From an uncultured Bacteroides sp. (GTDB lineage Bacteria; Bacteroidota; Bacteroidia; Bacteroidales; Bacteroidaceae): DNA of 52,204 nucleotides. Positions 25,759 through 33,682 of the stretch are shown here, piece after piece. The stretch lies in contig NZ_CAJULN010000020.1 of the NCBI RefSeq assembly GCF_910586915.1, positions 1-52,204 of the forward strand, read 5' to 3'. The notes beneath the pieces were generated by a model. That model saw nothing but the letters and a program-made list of their open reading frames with translations, was not told the origin of the DNA and did no database searches. Each line of letters starts with the position of its first letter. Positions within the stretch are counted from its first letter, which is position 1. A program made the translations under genes and the position numbers.

Positions 25759-26865
25759 CTATTTGAGTGATATTTTATTGGCTGTTTCTCGCTTCTTGGA
25801 ATTGACCAAATCGGCATATATTTGAGTTGTGGACACATTCTTATGCGTTAGCATCTTTGATACAGTGTAAATATCTGTGCCTAAGGATATTTGTATGACC
25901 GCATACGAATGTCTGAATCCGTGAAAGGTTATCGGTTTCGTTATTCCTGCCTTTTTGAGCCAGCTTTTCAGTGGGTAATTAATCATACTTCGCTTCAAAT
26001 CCTTGAAAACTTTGCCTGTTCCGGGTGTGCCGCATAGTTCGTAGGCTTCGTAACTGATGGGGAGTGTCGCTTCCGTCTGGGTTTTCTGTGTTCTGATACG
26101 TAAACAATAGCCTTGGTCGGGAGCGATAGTGAAGTCTTCCCATTGCAGATTGAGAATGTCGCTGATGCGTAAGCCTGTCAGACAAGCGAATAGAGAAGCG
26201 GCTTTCAATACGGGGATGTCGCAAGGAGTGGCAGCGAGTTGCTTCACTTCGTCCAATGTCAAATACTCCTTCTTCACATCTTGTGGCTCAATCTTATCAA
26301 GGTAATCATTGATGTTCTCCCGAAACCATTTGTCCCGATAGGCAATCTTCAACAATCCTCTGAAGGTAGAGTAGTAGCCGGATGCCGAATTGAGGGATAT
26401 AGGACGGTTGCTGTGTTTGAGTTGCTTGGCATTCAGCAAGTATTCACGGAACTTTTTGCATAAATCCACATTCACATCGCCAAAGGTACATTGCCCTTTG
26501 ACGAAGTTGTAGAAATGCTGATAGACGAACTGCCATTTCTGGTCTTTGTTCCGGCACATTTTCTTGAAGTAGGCAAGGAAATCGGCTTTCTGCTTGGTCT
26601 TGTCTAAGAAACCGAACTCTTCGTTGATGAGCGATTGTACCCGGATGCAGCGGATAGCCTCTGCCTTGTTCAGCATATCATTGTTGAACTCCCGTTCCAT
26701 CTCGTTTTTCGGGTGAGCATAGATGTAGATGCCAAGGTATTCTCTGCGGCTCATCTGCATCGTTTCGGGGTTACGGACTGCCGGATAATAATCCAGATAC
26801 AAGGAGATACGATTATTCCGAATCTCTCTCTGACGAACTGTTACTTTTGTACACGTGTGTGTCAT
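25759..26865 (-). CDS. int: Tyrosine recombinase (integrase) of the element
   Basis: 368 aa. The N-terminal Arm/SAM-like DNA-binding part ends near residue 200. The catalytic domain shows TGLRISDIL (first Arg, about 230), HGFRHSYAV (His and second Arg, about 317), HKNVSTTQIYADL (third His and the tyrosine nucleophile, about 340-350). All catalytic residues are present. It is the integrase nearest the mnmE junction, so it is the enzyme expected to insert and excise the element. The 50-bp element at 26901-26950 lies directly upstream. Confidence 0.93.
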   Translation of the reverse strand: MTHTCTKVTVRQREIRNNRISLYLDYYPAVRNPETMQMSRREYLGIYIYAHPKNEMEREFNNDMLNKAEAIRCIRVQSLINEEFGFLDKTKQKADFLAYFKKMCRNKDQKWQFVYQHFYNFVKGQCTFGDVNVDLCKKFREYLLNAKQLKHSNRPISLNSASGYYSTFRGLLKIAYRDKWFRENINDYLDKIEPQDVKKEYLTLDEVKQLAATPCDIPVLKAASLFACLTGLRISDILNLQWEDFTIAPDQGYCLRIRTQKTQTEATLPISYEAYELCGTPGTGKVFKDLKRSMINYPLKSWLKKAGITKPITFHGFRHSYAVIQISLGTDIYTVSKMLTHKNVSTTQIYADLVNSKKRETANKISLK

Positions 26866-26900
26866 ACTGTTTAATATTTAGAGTTTTACATTTGTTTGGT

Positions 26901-26950
26901 GCAAAGGAATAAGGTGATTCAATGGTGGGTACATTCACCGAAAAATAACT
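26901..26950. promoter_or_regulatory. 50-bp shared upstream element, copy A (before the integrase)
   Basis: 42 of 50 positions equal 23135-23184. It fills nearly all of the 84-nt gap between the HTH/zinc-finger gene and the integrase. It has the same GGTG...CAATGGTGG...CATTCACC boxes, and the minus strand reads TTCCTTTG near the integrase. Confidence 0.6.
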
Positions 26951-27852
26951 TATTCAATCTTTGGAGCAGCAAGCAACCTATCCAGCTCAGGCTTGGAGAT
27001 AAGTGTGTATTTACCTTTCTTGACCTTTGGGATATTATGGTACTTGGCATAATGATAGAGTTGGTCTCGGGTAAGGTTGAACTTCTCCATCGCTTCAGCT
27101 ACCGTATAATATTGCGGTTCTTCGGGTGCAGTAATACCTTTGACAATATCCACATGCTTCTTGGAATAGTACACCATGATGCCCTCTTTCTTCTTCGGAA
27201 TGGCATTCTTGGAAACGAAACAATAGATTGCGGACAAAGTCATACCGAACTTCTCCTGCATTTCTTGGCTACTATACCATTCGGTAATGTCGGGATTCGG
27301 AGCTTTCTTAGCGAAGTAAGCGTCCATGTGCTTCTTGCTCCAATAGGTCTTGCCACGATTGAAAGTGCGAGGAATGTTGTTCTTCTTGGCTACCACAAAT
27401 ATCCATGACTCGTTTACATTGTATTTTTCTTTGACTTCGGCTGTAGTGTAGAAGTCGGTGATAGGAGCTTTTTCTTTTAACTGTTTGTTCTCTGTTTCTG
27501 GAACAATAAAGACTGTCATATCTTCTATATCAGCTCTACGAACAAGGGTTTTTCTTTCAAATCGGATTACCTTGATTACTCCATTGCGGATATAGCGATA
27601 TATAGAAGTACGCCCAATATTTAATAACTCGGCTACTTCTGATGGAGTAAGATACTCCTTGTTCAAATTAGGAGGTGTCTTTATGCTTTTCCCTAATTCG
27701 TGTTGCAGACTTTCAATGCGCTGTTTCCTAACCCTGTCTTTATAGGCAAGATTGGCGCATCGGTGTGAACAATACTCTGTGGTGGTCTTATGGGCTGTGA
27801 AAGCAGCATTACACCACTTACATCTTTTCTGAATGTCGATTTTGCTACTCAT
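26950..27852 (-). CDS. Zinc-finger protein with four excisionase-type HTH units
   Basis: 300 aa. An N-terminal zinc finger (CKWCNAAF...YCSHRCANLAY, about residues 12-38) is followed by four HTH_17-type repeats: YLTPSEVAELLNIGRTSIY (about 68), FYTTAEVKEKYNVNESWIF (about 132), WYSSQEMQEKFGMTLSAIY (about 193) and YYTVAEAMEKFNLTRDQLY (about 248). It should bind DNA at several sites. It lies between the integrase and the mnmE junction, downstream of three CGTACCA direct repeats, so it is a good candidate for a directionality factor or integrase regulator. One to two HTH units are usual; four in tandem is less common. Confidence 0.8.
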   Translation of the reverse strand: MSSKIDIQKRCKWCNAAFTAHKTTTEYCSHRCANLAYKDRVRKQRIESLQHELGKSIKTPPNLNKEYLTPSEVAELLNIGRTSIYRYIRNGVIKVIRFERKTLVRRADIEDMTVFIVPETENKQLKEKAPITDFYTTAEVKEKYNVNESWIFVVAKKNNIPRTFNRGKTYWSKKHMDAYFAKKAPNPDITEWYSSQEMQEKFGMTLSAIYCFVSKNAIPKKKEGIMVYYSKKHVDIVKGITAPEEPQYYTVAEAMEKFNLTRDQLYHYAKYHNIPKVKKGKYTLISKPELDRLLAAPKIE

Positions 27853-27888
27853 TATTTATCCGTTTATTTCGCCAAATCTGTTTCATCG

Positions 27889-27918
27889 CGTACCACCACG
27901 TACCATGACGTACCAGTG
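27889..27918. repeat. Three tandem 10-bp CGTACCA repeats near the element end
   Basis: CGTACCACCA, CGTACCATGA and CGTACCAGTG follow each other without gaps. They lie ~37 nt upstream of the HTH/zinc-finger gene and ~180 bp from the mnmE stop. Exact 10-bp phasing, one helix turn, suggests cooperative protein binding on one face: an operator, or integrase arm-type sites. An IR CCGAcctaaaaTCGG follows at about 27934-27948. Confidence 0.55.
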
Positions 27919-28034
27919 TGTCCACGACCTTTCCGACCTAAAATCGGAGAGTAACAAGCGAGCAACAAATGCGGTACAAAAATGAGCTGAAAAAGCCCTA
28001 TAAACGATAACCATCGCTTATAAGGCTAAAAAGA

Positions 28035-28057
28035 AAGGCGCTCAAAATGAACGCCTT
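28035..28057 (-). terminator. Hairpin terminator downstream of mnmE, inside the element end
   Basis: AAGGCG and CGCCTT form a 6-bp stem with an 11-nt loop; the minus strand continues into TCTTTTTAGCC. It lies 43-65 nt after the mnmE stop, so it would now terminate mnmE transcription. Confidence 0.5.
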
Positions 28058-28099
28058 GATAATCGTTGATGATATATGCTAATCGTTGGTAATCACCAC

Positions 28100-28117
28100 T
28101 TATTTGCCGATGCAAAA
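28100..28117. other. Candidate attachment core at the 3' end of mnmE
   Basis: These 18 bp encode the last residues of MnmE (FCIGK and stop). The element's integrase module lies directly beside them, and mobile-element sequence starts immediately after the stop. Salmonella genomic island SGI1 integrates at the homologous FCIGK codons of mnmE/trmE. The exact crossover and the matching direct repeat at the far end are outside what I can see. Confidence 0.5.
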
Positions 28118-29497
28118 ATGTTTAAAAATATGTTGCAATACCATATCATTTGTAACCTCCCCTACAATATCCGAAATAAAGAAAATGCATTCGCGTATAT
28201 CCTGTGAAAGAAAGTCTCCTGAAATATGCATATCAAGCCCATTCTGAACTCGATATATTGCATTTAAAGCCTTATTGAGTGCCTCATGATGTCTTACATT
28301 TGTTACGATTATATCATTTTGGGTAACTGTGGGCAAATGAGCGGCATTAATAAGAATTTTTAGTAGTTCGTTAGTATTCTCTCTTTGCTTGGCTGAAATA
28401 AAAATATGCTCTGTTGATTCTTTTGGGAACTCCTTCAATAAAGCAGATAAACCAACCTTTTGATTTTCCTCCATTAAATCAGCCTTGTTGAACACAACGA
28501 TTAAATGTTTTCCTTCGCAACGTGGAACTATTTTGCCTGATAACTCTTCAATCTGTGTTGCTGCATTCACAGAATCCACCATCCAAAGAACGATTTCCGC
28601 TTGCTCTAACTTTTGGAAGGTACGCTCGATACCCAGGCTTTCAATCATGTCGCTCGTTTCCCGGATACCGGCGGTGTCAATGAAGCGGAAAGTAATTCCA
28701 CCGATATTGATTGTATCTTCAATCACATCGCGGGTAGTGCCGTGAATATCGCTGACAATCGCTTTGTCTTCGTTCAATAAAACATTCAATAGAGTAGACT
28801 TTCCTGCATTCGTTTCACCGATAATGGCTACGGGGACACCATTCTTGATGGCGTTGCCCACACTGAAAGAATGAACCAGGCGAGAGAGCATCTCTTCGAT
28901 TTCATCTGCCAATTTACGCAACTCCGAACGGTCGGCAAATTCGACATCCTCCTCACTGAAATCCAGTTCCAGTTCGATCATAGAGGTGAAGTTGAGCAAC
29001 TTGTTGCGTAAGTCGGTCAGTTCTCGGCTGAAGCCACCACGCATTTGGCTCATTGCCAGCCGATGAGTGGCGGCGGAGGATGATGCAATCAAATCTGCTA
29101 CTGCCTCTGCCTGACTTAAATCCATTTTGCCGTTAAGAAATGCACGTTGCGTATATTCGCCCGGCTGAGCCATTCGGCAACCATTCTTGATGAGTAGTTG
29201 CATCACTTGCTGGAGAATATAGGAAGAACCGTGACAGGCGATTTCCGTACTGTCTTCACCCGTATATGAATGAGGAGCACGGAAAAGGCTGACAAGTACT
29301 TCGTCAATAATCTCATCGCCGTCGTAGATGTGGCCGAAGGTTAAAGTATATGGTTTCTGCTCACAGAGTCTTTTCCCGGATTTTATCGGTTTGAAGATGC
29401 GGCTGGTGATGGCAATAGCTTCCGGACCGGAAACGCGGATGCTTCCGATAGCACCGCCCTGGGCAGTGGCAATAGCACAGATAGTATCTTGGTTCAT
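28100..29497 (-). CDS. mnmE: tRNA uridine-5-carboxymethylaminomethyl modification GTPase MnmE
   Basis: 465 aa, full length. It has a formyl-THF-binding N-terminal domain (TICAIATAQGGAIGSIRVSG), a central helical domain, and an inserted G domain with GETNAGKSTLLN (G1, about residue 227), DTAGIRETSD (G3, about 275) and NKAD (G4), ending in the invariant C-terminal FCIGK. With MnmG it modifies U34 of several tRNAs. It follows the nucleoside phosphorylase gene by 24 nt. The coding sequence is intact although the mobile element abuts its stop codon. Confidence 0.97.
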   Translation of the reverse strand: MNQDTICAIATAQGGAIGSIRVSGPEAIAITSRIFKPIKSGKRLCEQKPYTLTFGHIYDGDEIIDEVLVSLFRAPHSYTGEDSTEIACHGSSYILQQVMQLLIKNGCRMAQPGEYTQRAFLNGKMDLSQAEAVADLIASSSAATHRLAMSQMRGGFSRELTDLRNKLLNFTSMIELELDFSEEDVEFADRSELRKLADEIEEMLSRLVHSFSVGNAIKNGVPVAIIGETNAGKSTLLNVLLNEDKAIVSDIHGTTRDVIEDTINIGGITFRFIDTAGIRETSDMIESLGIERTFQKLEQAEIVLWMVDSVNAATQIEELSGKIVPRCEGKHLIVVFNKADLMEENQKVGLSALLKEFPKESTEHIFISAKQRENTNELLKILINAAHLPTVTQNDIIVTNVRHHEALNKALNAIYRVQNGLDMHISGDFLSQDIRECIFFISDIVGEVTNDMVLQHIFKHFCIGK

Positions 29498-29521
29498 TGT
29501 CTCTTTCTTTTGTTGCTTCTT

Positions 29522-30400
29522 TTAAATTCTGTCAAGAACAGTCTTGATTAATGTGTCGATTGTATTCTTGTATCCGGTATTGGCTTCTTTAATCAGGCGG
29601 TTGGCAATCACCATGCAGACCGTCATCGCCTTGTGTCCCATCAATCGGCTGAGTCCTGCTAAAGCCGAACTCTCCATCTCGAAATTGGTAATCTTGAAAC
29701 CGTGGTATTCGAATGCTTCAATCTTTTCATTCTGTTTCGGATCTGCCAACGGGATACGAAGCTCACGTCCCTGCGGACCGAAGAAACCTCCGGCAGCAAT
29801 CGTCACACCGCGTACCATATCGTCTTTGGCGATACGGTCAATCAGTTCTTCGTTGGCATCAATCACGTAAGGAGCGGGAGCACACATATTGCCCGACCAA
29901 CCCATATGATTGAGGAATGCACGTTCGAACGGCAAGTCGCACACCTCGTTGCGTCCGGCGTAGAAGTTCAATAACCCGTCGAAACCGATGGATTTTTGCG
30001 AACAGACGAATGTTCCCACCGGAGTATTGGGCTGTAAGCCGCCACACGTGCCGATGCGCACTAATTCCAGTTGGCGGAACTGTTCCTTTTCTTCCCGTGT
30101 GTTGAAGTCTATATTGGCGAGGGCGTCCAATTCGTTCAGAACAATGTCGATATTATCGCAGCCGATTCCGGTAGAGACCACAGTAATCCGTTTTCCTTTG
30201 TACGTACCCGTTACGGTTTTGAATTCGCGGCTTTCCACTTCGCATTCTTTGTTTTCAAAATGAGAAGCTACGAGTGCTACACGTCCGGGGTCGCCTACCA
30301 GAATTACTTTGTCTGCCAGCCATTCGGGCTTTACGTGAAGATGGAACACCGAGCCGTCTTCATTTATAATCAATTCTGAGGATGGGAAATACTTTTTCAT
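29522..30400 (-). CDS. udp: Nucleoside (uridine) phosphorylase
   Basis: 292 aa. PNP/UDP-family signatures are visible: KVILVGDPGRVALVASHF (phosphate loop), TGIGCDNIDIVLNEL, RIGTCGGLQPNTPVGTFV and, near the C-terminus, NFEMESSALAGLSRLMGH, the ribose-binding MEs motif. It cleaves uridine, or a related nucleoside, with phosphate for salvage. Exact substrate preference is not certain. It is directly upstream of mnmE and probably co-transcribed. Confidence 0.9.
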   Translation of the reverse strand: MKKYFPSSELIINEDGSVFHLHVKPEWLADKVILVGDPGRVALVASHFENKECEVESREFKTVTGTYKGKRITVVSTGIGCDNIDIVLNELDALANIDFNTREEKEQFRQLELVRIGTCGGLQPNTPVGTFVCSQKSIGFDGLLNFYAGRNEVCDLPFERAFLNHMGWSGNMCAPAPYVIDANEELIDRIAKDDMVRGVTIAAGGFFGPQGRELRIPLADPKQNEKIEAFEYHGFKITNFEMESSALAGLSRLMGHKAMTVCMVIANRLIKEANTGYKNTIDTLIKTVLDRI

Positions 30401-30450
30401 ATTACTGAGAGGTTTTAGTTTTACAATAAGATGTTAGCTGTCAATAGAAA

Positions 30451-30551
30451 CGCCGGAACCGGATTTAGGTTCAGAAGAATCATCTTTCTTTTTTCCGCAG
30501 GGGAGGAGAGGAGGATGCGTCTTGTGACTGAAATGAAATCGGGTTCCGGCG
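30451..30551. repeat. Long-range inverted repeat between floA and udp
   Basis: CGCCGGAACC (30451-30460) and GGTTCCGGCG (30542-30551) are exact complements, extended by near-matching GGATTT/AAATCG. The 81 nt between them are purine/pyrimidine-biased. It may be an RNA structure in the floA 3' region or a weak terminator; function unknown. Confidence 0.35.
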
Positions 30552-30562
30552 CTGGGCTTGAC

Positions 30563-31564
30563 TTATTTGCTCAATGGCTGGTTGCCAATGTTGCCGCTTG
30601 TCGGTTTGGCAATTGTTTCTCGCATGGAAGTATCCGCTTCGATATTCTTCATCCGGTAGTAATCCATGATACCTAAATTACCGCTACGGAAGGCTTCTGC
30701 CATTGCCTTAGGCACTTCCGCTTCCGCTTCGATTACTTTGGCGCGGGCTTCCTGTGCTTTCGCCTTCATTTCCTGTTCGGAGGCGACAGCCATTGCACGG
30801 CGTTCCTCGGCTTTTGCCTGAGCGATGTTCTTGTCGGCGTTAGCCTGGTCTATTTGCAGGGCGGCACCGATGTTCTTACCTATGTCGATGTCGGCAATGT
30901 CAATAGAGAGAATCTCGAAAGCGGTTCCTGCGTCCAGTCCTTTGCGGAGCACTAACTTGGAGATGGAATCCGGATTTTCGAGTACCGACTTATGATTTTC
31001 CGAAGAACCGATGGACGACACGATACCTTCGCCTACACGGGCAAGAATCGTATCTTCGCCTGCACCGCCGACTAACTGACGGATGTTGGCACGTACCGTT
31101 ACACGGGCTTTGGCAATCAACTGGATACCATCTTTGGCAACAGCCGTTACGGGCGGAGTGTCAATCACTTTCGGGTTGACCGACATTTGTACGGCTTCAA
31201 ACACATCGCGTCCTGCCAGGTCGATGGCGGTAGCCATTTGGAAAGGCAATTCGATATTTGCTTTGGAAGCGGATACCAGTGCATGAACCACTTTCTCAAC
31301 GTGTCCGCCGGCAAGATAGTGAGCTTCCAGTTCGTCGCGGGTAATGTTTTTCAGTCCGGCTTTGTGGGCTTCAATCATGCCCGGCACGATGATATACGGC
31401 GGAACATTACGGATACGCATCAGGAATAACTGTATCAGTGAGATGTGTACTCCCGATACTTTTGCCGACAACCACAGGAAGAACGGCACGTAATGGAAAA
31501 ATATTATCAGGAAGATAATACCTCCGGCTATCAGAAAGATAGGCAAGTAGAAAGATGTTTCCAT
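30563..31564 (-). CDS. floA: Flotillin-like protein FloA
   Basis: 333 aa. One N-terminal membrane segment (IFLIAGGIIFLIIFFHYVPFF), then an SPFH/YqfA-type domain (VSASKANIELPFQMATAID, GRDVFEAVQMSVNPKVI, KDGIQLIAKARVTVRANI) and a coiled-coil region rich in A, E and K (QAKAEERRAMAVASEQEMK). FloA organises membrane microdomains. It follows the nfeD-like gene by 24 nt, the conserved NfeD-FloA pairing. Length and motifs match the family well. Confidence 0.95.
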   Translation of the reverse strand: METSFYLPIFLIAGGIIFLIIFFHYVPFFLWLSAKVSGVHISLIQLFLMRIRNVPPYIIVPGMIEAHKAGLKNITRDELEAHYLAGGHVEKVVHALVSASKANIELPFQMATAIDLAGRDVFEAVQMSVNPKVIDTPPVTAVAKDGIQLIAKARVTVRANIRQLVGGAGEDTILARVGEGIVSSIGSSENHKSVLENPDSISKLVLRKGLDAGTAFEILSIDIADIDIGKNIGAALQIDQANADKNIAQAKAEERRAMAVASEQEMKAKAQEARAKVIEAEAEVPKAMAEAFRSGNLGIMDYYRMKNIEADTSMRETIAKPTSGNIGNQPLSK

Positions 31565-31588
31565 TGATAGTTAGTATTAAAGTGAATA

Positions 31589-32059
31589 TTATTTGTTGTA
31601 TTTCTCAACCATGATTGTTCCGTTGCTGATGCGACTGACGATGATTGGAGTCTTTTCGTCTAAGAAACCGTCCATAGACTTCACCTCAACGATTTTGTTG
31701 TTGATTTCGGCGTAACCGATTTGGGCGAGACGGGTGGTGCTGAGGCCTGTGTCGCCCACCTGGATGCTTTGTTCTGCGCTGCGGTCTATTTGGGAGTCGA
31801 TATCTTTGTGAAGTGCTAACTTGTCCAGCATTTTCGACCGCATGAACCACACCAACGAACCTATGCAGGCAATTGCAGACACGCCGAGAGTCACCATCCC
31901 TTCCGTCATTCCGATGTTGTCAAATGCGTAGATATTGGCATAAATGATGCAGCCCAATGCAGAGATTCCTGCCAGGCTGAGACCGGGGGCAACGAACAGT
32001 TCCACCAAGAAAAGTATGATGGCTGCGATAATGAGAACAGCGATAATGAGTACATCCAT
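31589..32059 (-). CDS. NfeD-like membrane protein
   Basis: 156 aa. Two hydrophobic stretches, VLIIAVLIIAAIILFLVEL (about 3-21) and LAGISALGCIIY with a further helix to about residue 70, precede a C-terminal OB-fold-like beta domain (GDTGLSTTRLAQIGYAEIN, about 101-119, then KTPIIVSRISNGTIMVEKY). NfeD proteins partner with flotillins; the downstream gene is floA. It follows the TPR gene by 12 nt. Confidence 0.9.
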   Translation of the reverse strand: MDVLIIAVLIIAAIILFLVELFVAPGLSLAGISALGCIIYANIYAFDNIGMTEGMVTLGVSAIACIGSLVWFMRSKMLDKLALHKDIDSQIDRSAEQSIQVGDTGLSTTRLAQIGYAEINNKIVEVKSMDGFLDEKTPIIVSRISNGTIMVEKYNK

Positions 32060-32071
32060 AGTTCGTTATTA

Positions 32072-33499
32072 TTAATTGATTTGTTTCTTTTCAGCGTTGC
32101 GCACATCAATCTCAAGTGCATCCAGTTCGCCGCACATCTGCAAGACACGCTTTTCGAGGTCGAGGATGGCGGGAGCCATTCTTTCTTTTTCCTGTTGGTT
32201 GCTTGCGGTATATTGCCGGCGTAGGTTTTCCAGCTTCTCTTCCTGTTGCCGATAGTCTTTTTCCATCTGGCGGTAGCGTTGGAAAAGCTGTTTGGCTTTG
32301 GCCGATTTGAAGTCGTTCATCTGGTAATAAGTCGTGTTGTCGTCAACCACAAATTCGAAGTCGACCGTGCGGTGCTGCTCCGGCTTGCGGTTGATAATGG
32401 TTTTCAGCCGTTGCTGCGCGTCGGCGACGGTCTGCCGGTCTTTCCATGTCTCTTTCAGCGAGTGTATTTGAGCCAGGCGTATGATTTGCTCCTGTTCCAT
32501 TGTCTCGTAGTTGTAAGTCTGCTTTGAACTGTTGGGGATGAATACGTAGATACAGACTTTGCCTTCCGGTTGGAAACGGTCGGAAGCAAACCAACCTAAG
32601 TTATTGTATTCGTCGACGACGTACATATAGTCGTTGTATGGCGAATTGAACGGCATACCCACATTCTCAGGCACAAGGTAATTGTCGTTGTTCGTGTTGT
32701 AGCGGGTGACGAAGATGTCGTATCCGCCCAGCCCTTCGCCGTCGCTTGCATAATAAATGGTAATACCGTCCGACATTACGTACGGATAGTTGGCATTGCC
32801 GGAAGCGTTGATGCTGCTGGGAAGCGGTCGTCCGTTGCTCCATTCGTCCAGCAGCTTGTTCTTGGAGAAGATGTTCAGGTTCCCCCGTTCGCCCTTTTCA
32901 CTGTAATAGATTTTATTTCCGATTTCGGTTTGGTAGACAGTTCCTTCATGGTTGCCTGCTGTCTGAAAGAATTCGTCGAACGTATATAACTTACCCGATT
33001 CCTCGCTGATTTTATAAGCGTTCAGAAAGGTAGCCTTGTCGGTTACGAAGCTGTCGATGATGCAAACATCCTCTACGCCTTTGAGCATACGCAGGTCGGC
33101 TTTGCTCTTTTCCAACAAGGCTTCGGCCTCTTCTGTGGGTCTTTTGCGCTTCTTCAGTTCGGCGATGTATTCTTCAAAACATTCTACGGCGTCTTCAAAC
33201 CGGTAGGTTTCGCTGTAAGCCTGTCCTAAATGAAGTTGCCCTCCGGTTACCCGTTTCTTTACTGCCGTTTCGAGGGGCTTGACGGCTTCTTCGGCCTCTC
33301 CGGTTTTCAGGCAGCACACGCCGTACCAATAATTATAATTCCCGTTGGCGGGTTGGGTAGTTGCATATTTCCTGAATACAGGTTTCGCTTTTTCGTAGTC
33401 GCCTTTTGCAAATAGGGTGCGTGCCTGTTCGAGTGTCTGCGCCGAAACTTCACCGAGGAAGAGGCTGCAAAGTAAAAATAGAATATACTTTCCTTTCAT
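32072..33499 (-). CDS. Periplasmic TPR/PD40-repeat protein
   Basis: 475 aa. An N-terminal signal peptide ends at VSA (YILFLLCSLFLGEVSA). Two to three TPR units follow (LEQARTLFAKGDYEKAKPVF, NYNYWYGVCCLKTGEAEEAV). The middle has PD40/WD40-like beta-propeller blades (YPYVMSDGITIYYASDGEG, GYDIFVTRYN), and the C-terminus is a long coiled coil (about 385-470). No OmpA domain is present. It resembles envelope proteins of Bacteroidota with TPR plus PD40, of unclear function. It is the first gene of the transcript that continues to nfeD-floA. Confidence 0.8.
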   Translation of the reverse strand: MKGKYILFLLCSLFLGEVSAQTLEQARTLFAKGDYEKAKPVFRKYATTQPANGNYNYWYGVCCLKTGEAEEAVKPLETAVKKRVTGGQLHLGQAYSETYRFEDAVECFEEYIAELKKRKRPTEEAEALLEKSKADLRMLKGVEDVCIIDSFVTDKATFLNAYKISEESGKLYTFDEFFQTAGNHEGTVYQTEIGNKIYYSEKGERGNLNIFSKNKLLDEWSNGRPLPSSINASGNANYPYVMSDGITIYYASDGEGLGGYDIFVTRYNTNNDNYLVPENVGMPFNSPYNDYMYVVDEYNNLGWFASDRFQPEGKVCIYVFIPNSSKQTYNYETMEQEQIIRLAQIHSLKETWKDRQTVADAQQRLKTIINRKPEQHRTVDFEFVVDDNTTYYQMNDFKSAKAKQLFQRYRQMEKDYRQQEEKLENLRRQYTASNQQEKERMAPAILDLEKRVLQMCGELDALEIDVRNAEKKQIN

Positions 33500-33655
33500 T
33501 GTTTTGAGCGTTTACAACAGACGGATTGTTGGAAAGCGTGGTAACTTCCGCTCATCTGTCAATCCTTAATTGTTCAAAAGTACAAATTTATTAGAAATAA
33601 ACCCTTTTTCGGCGATTCTATTATGTTAATTCTTCTTTAAATCATTCTTTTCGCT

Positions 33656-33663
33656 TACTTTTG
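33656..33663 (+). promoter_or_regulatory. Promoter -7 box for ttcA
   Basis: TACTTTTG fits TAnnTTTG and lies 19 nt before the ttcA ATG at 33683, so the leader would be very short. No good -33 TTTG is seen. Confidence 0.6.
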
Positions 33664-33682
33664 CAGCCGATTTTTGTAAGAT

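Noticed and set aside
1..28000. Left end of the mobile element within the window
   Set aside because: I looked for a second copy of the mnmE end sequence (TTTTGCATCGGCAAATAA or its complement) and did not find one, so the left end should lie beyond position 1.
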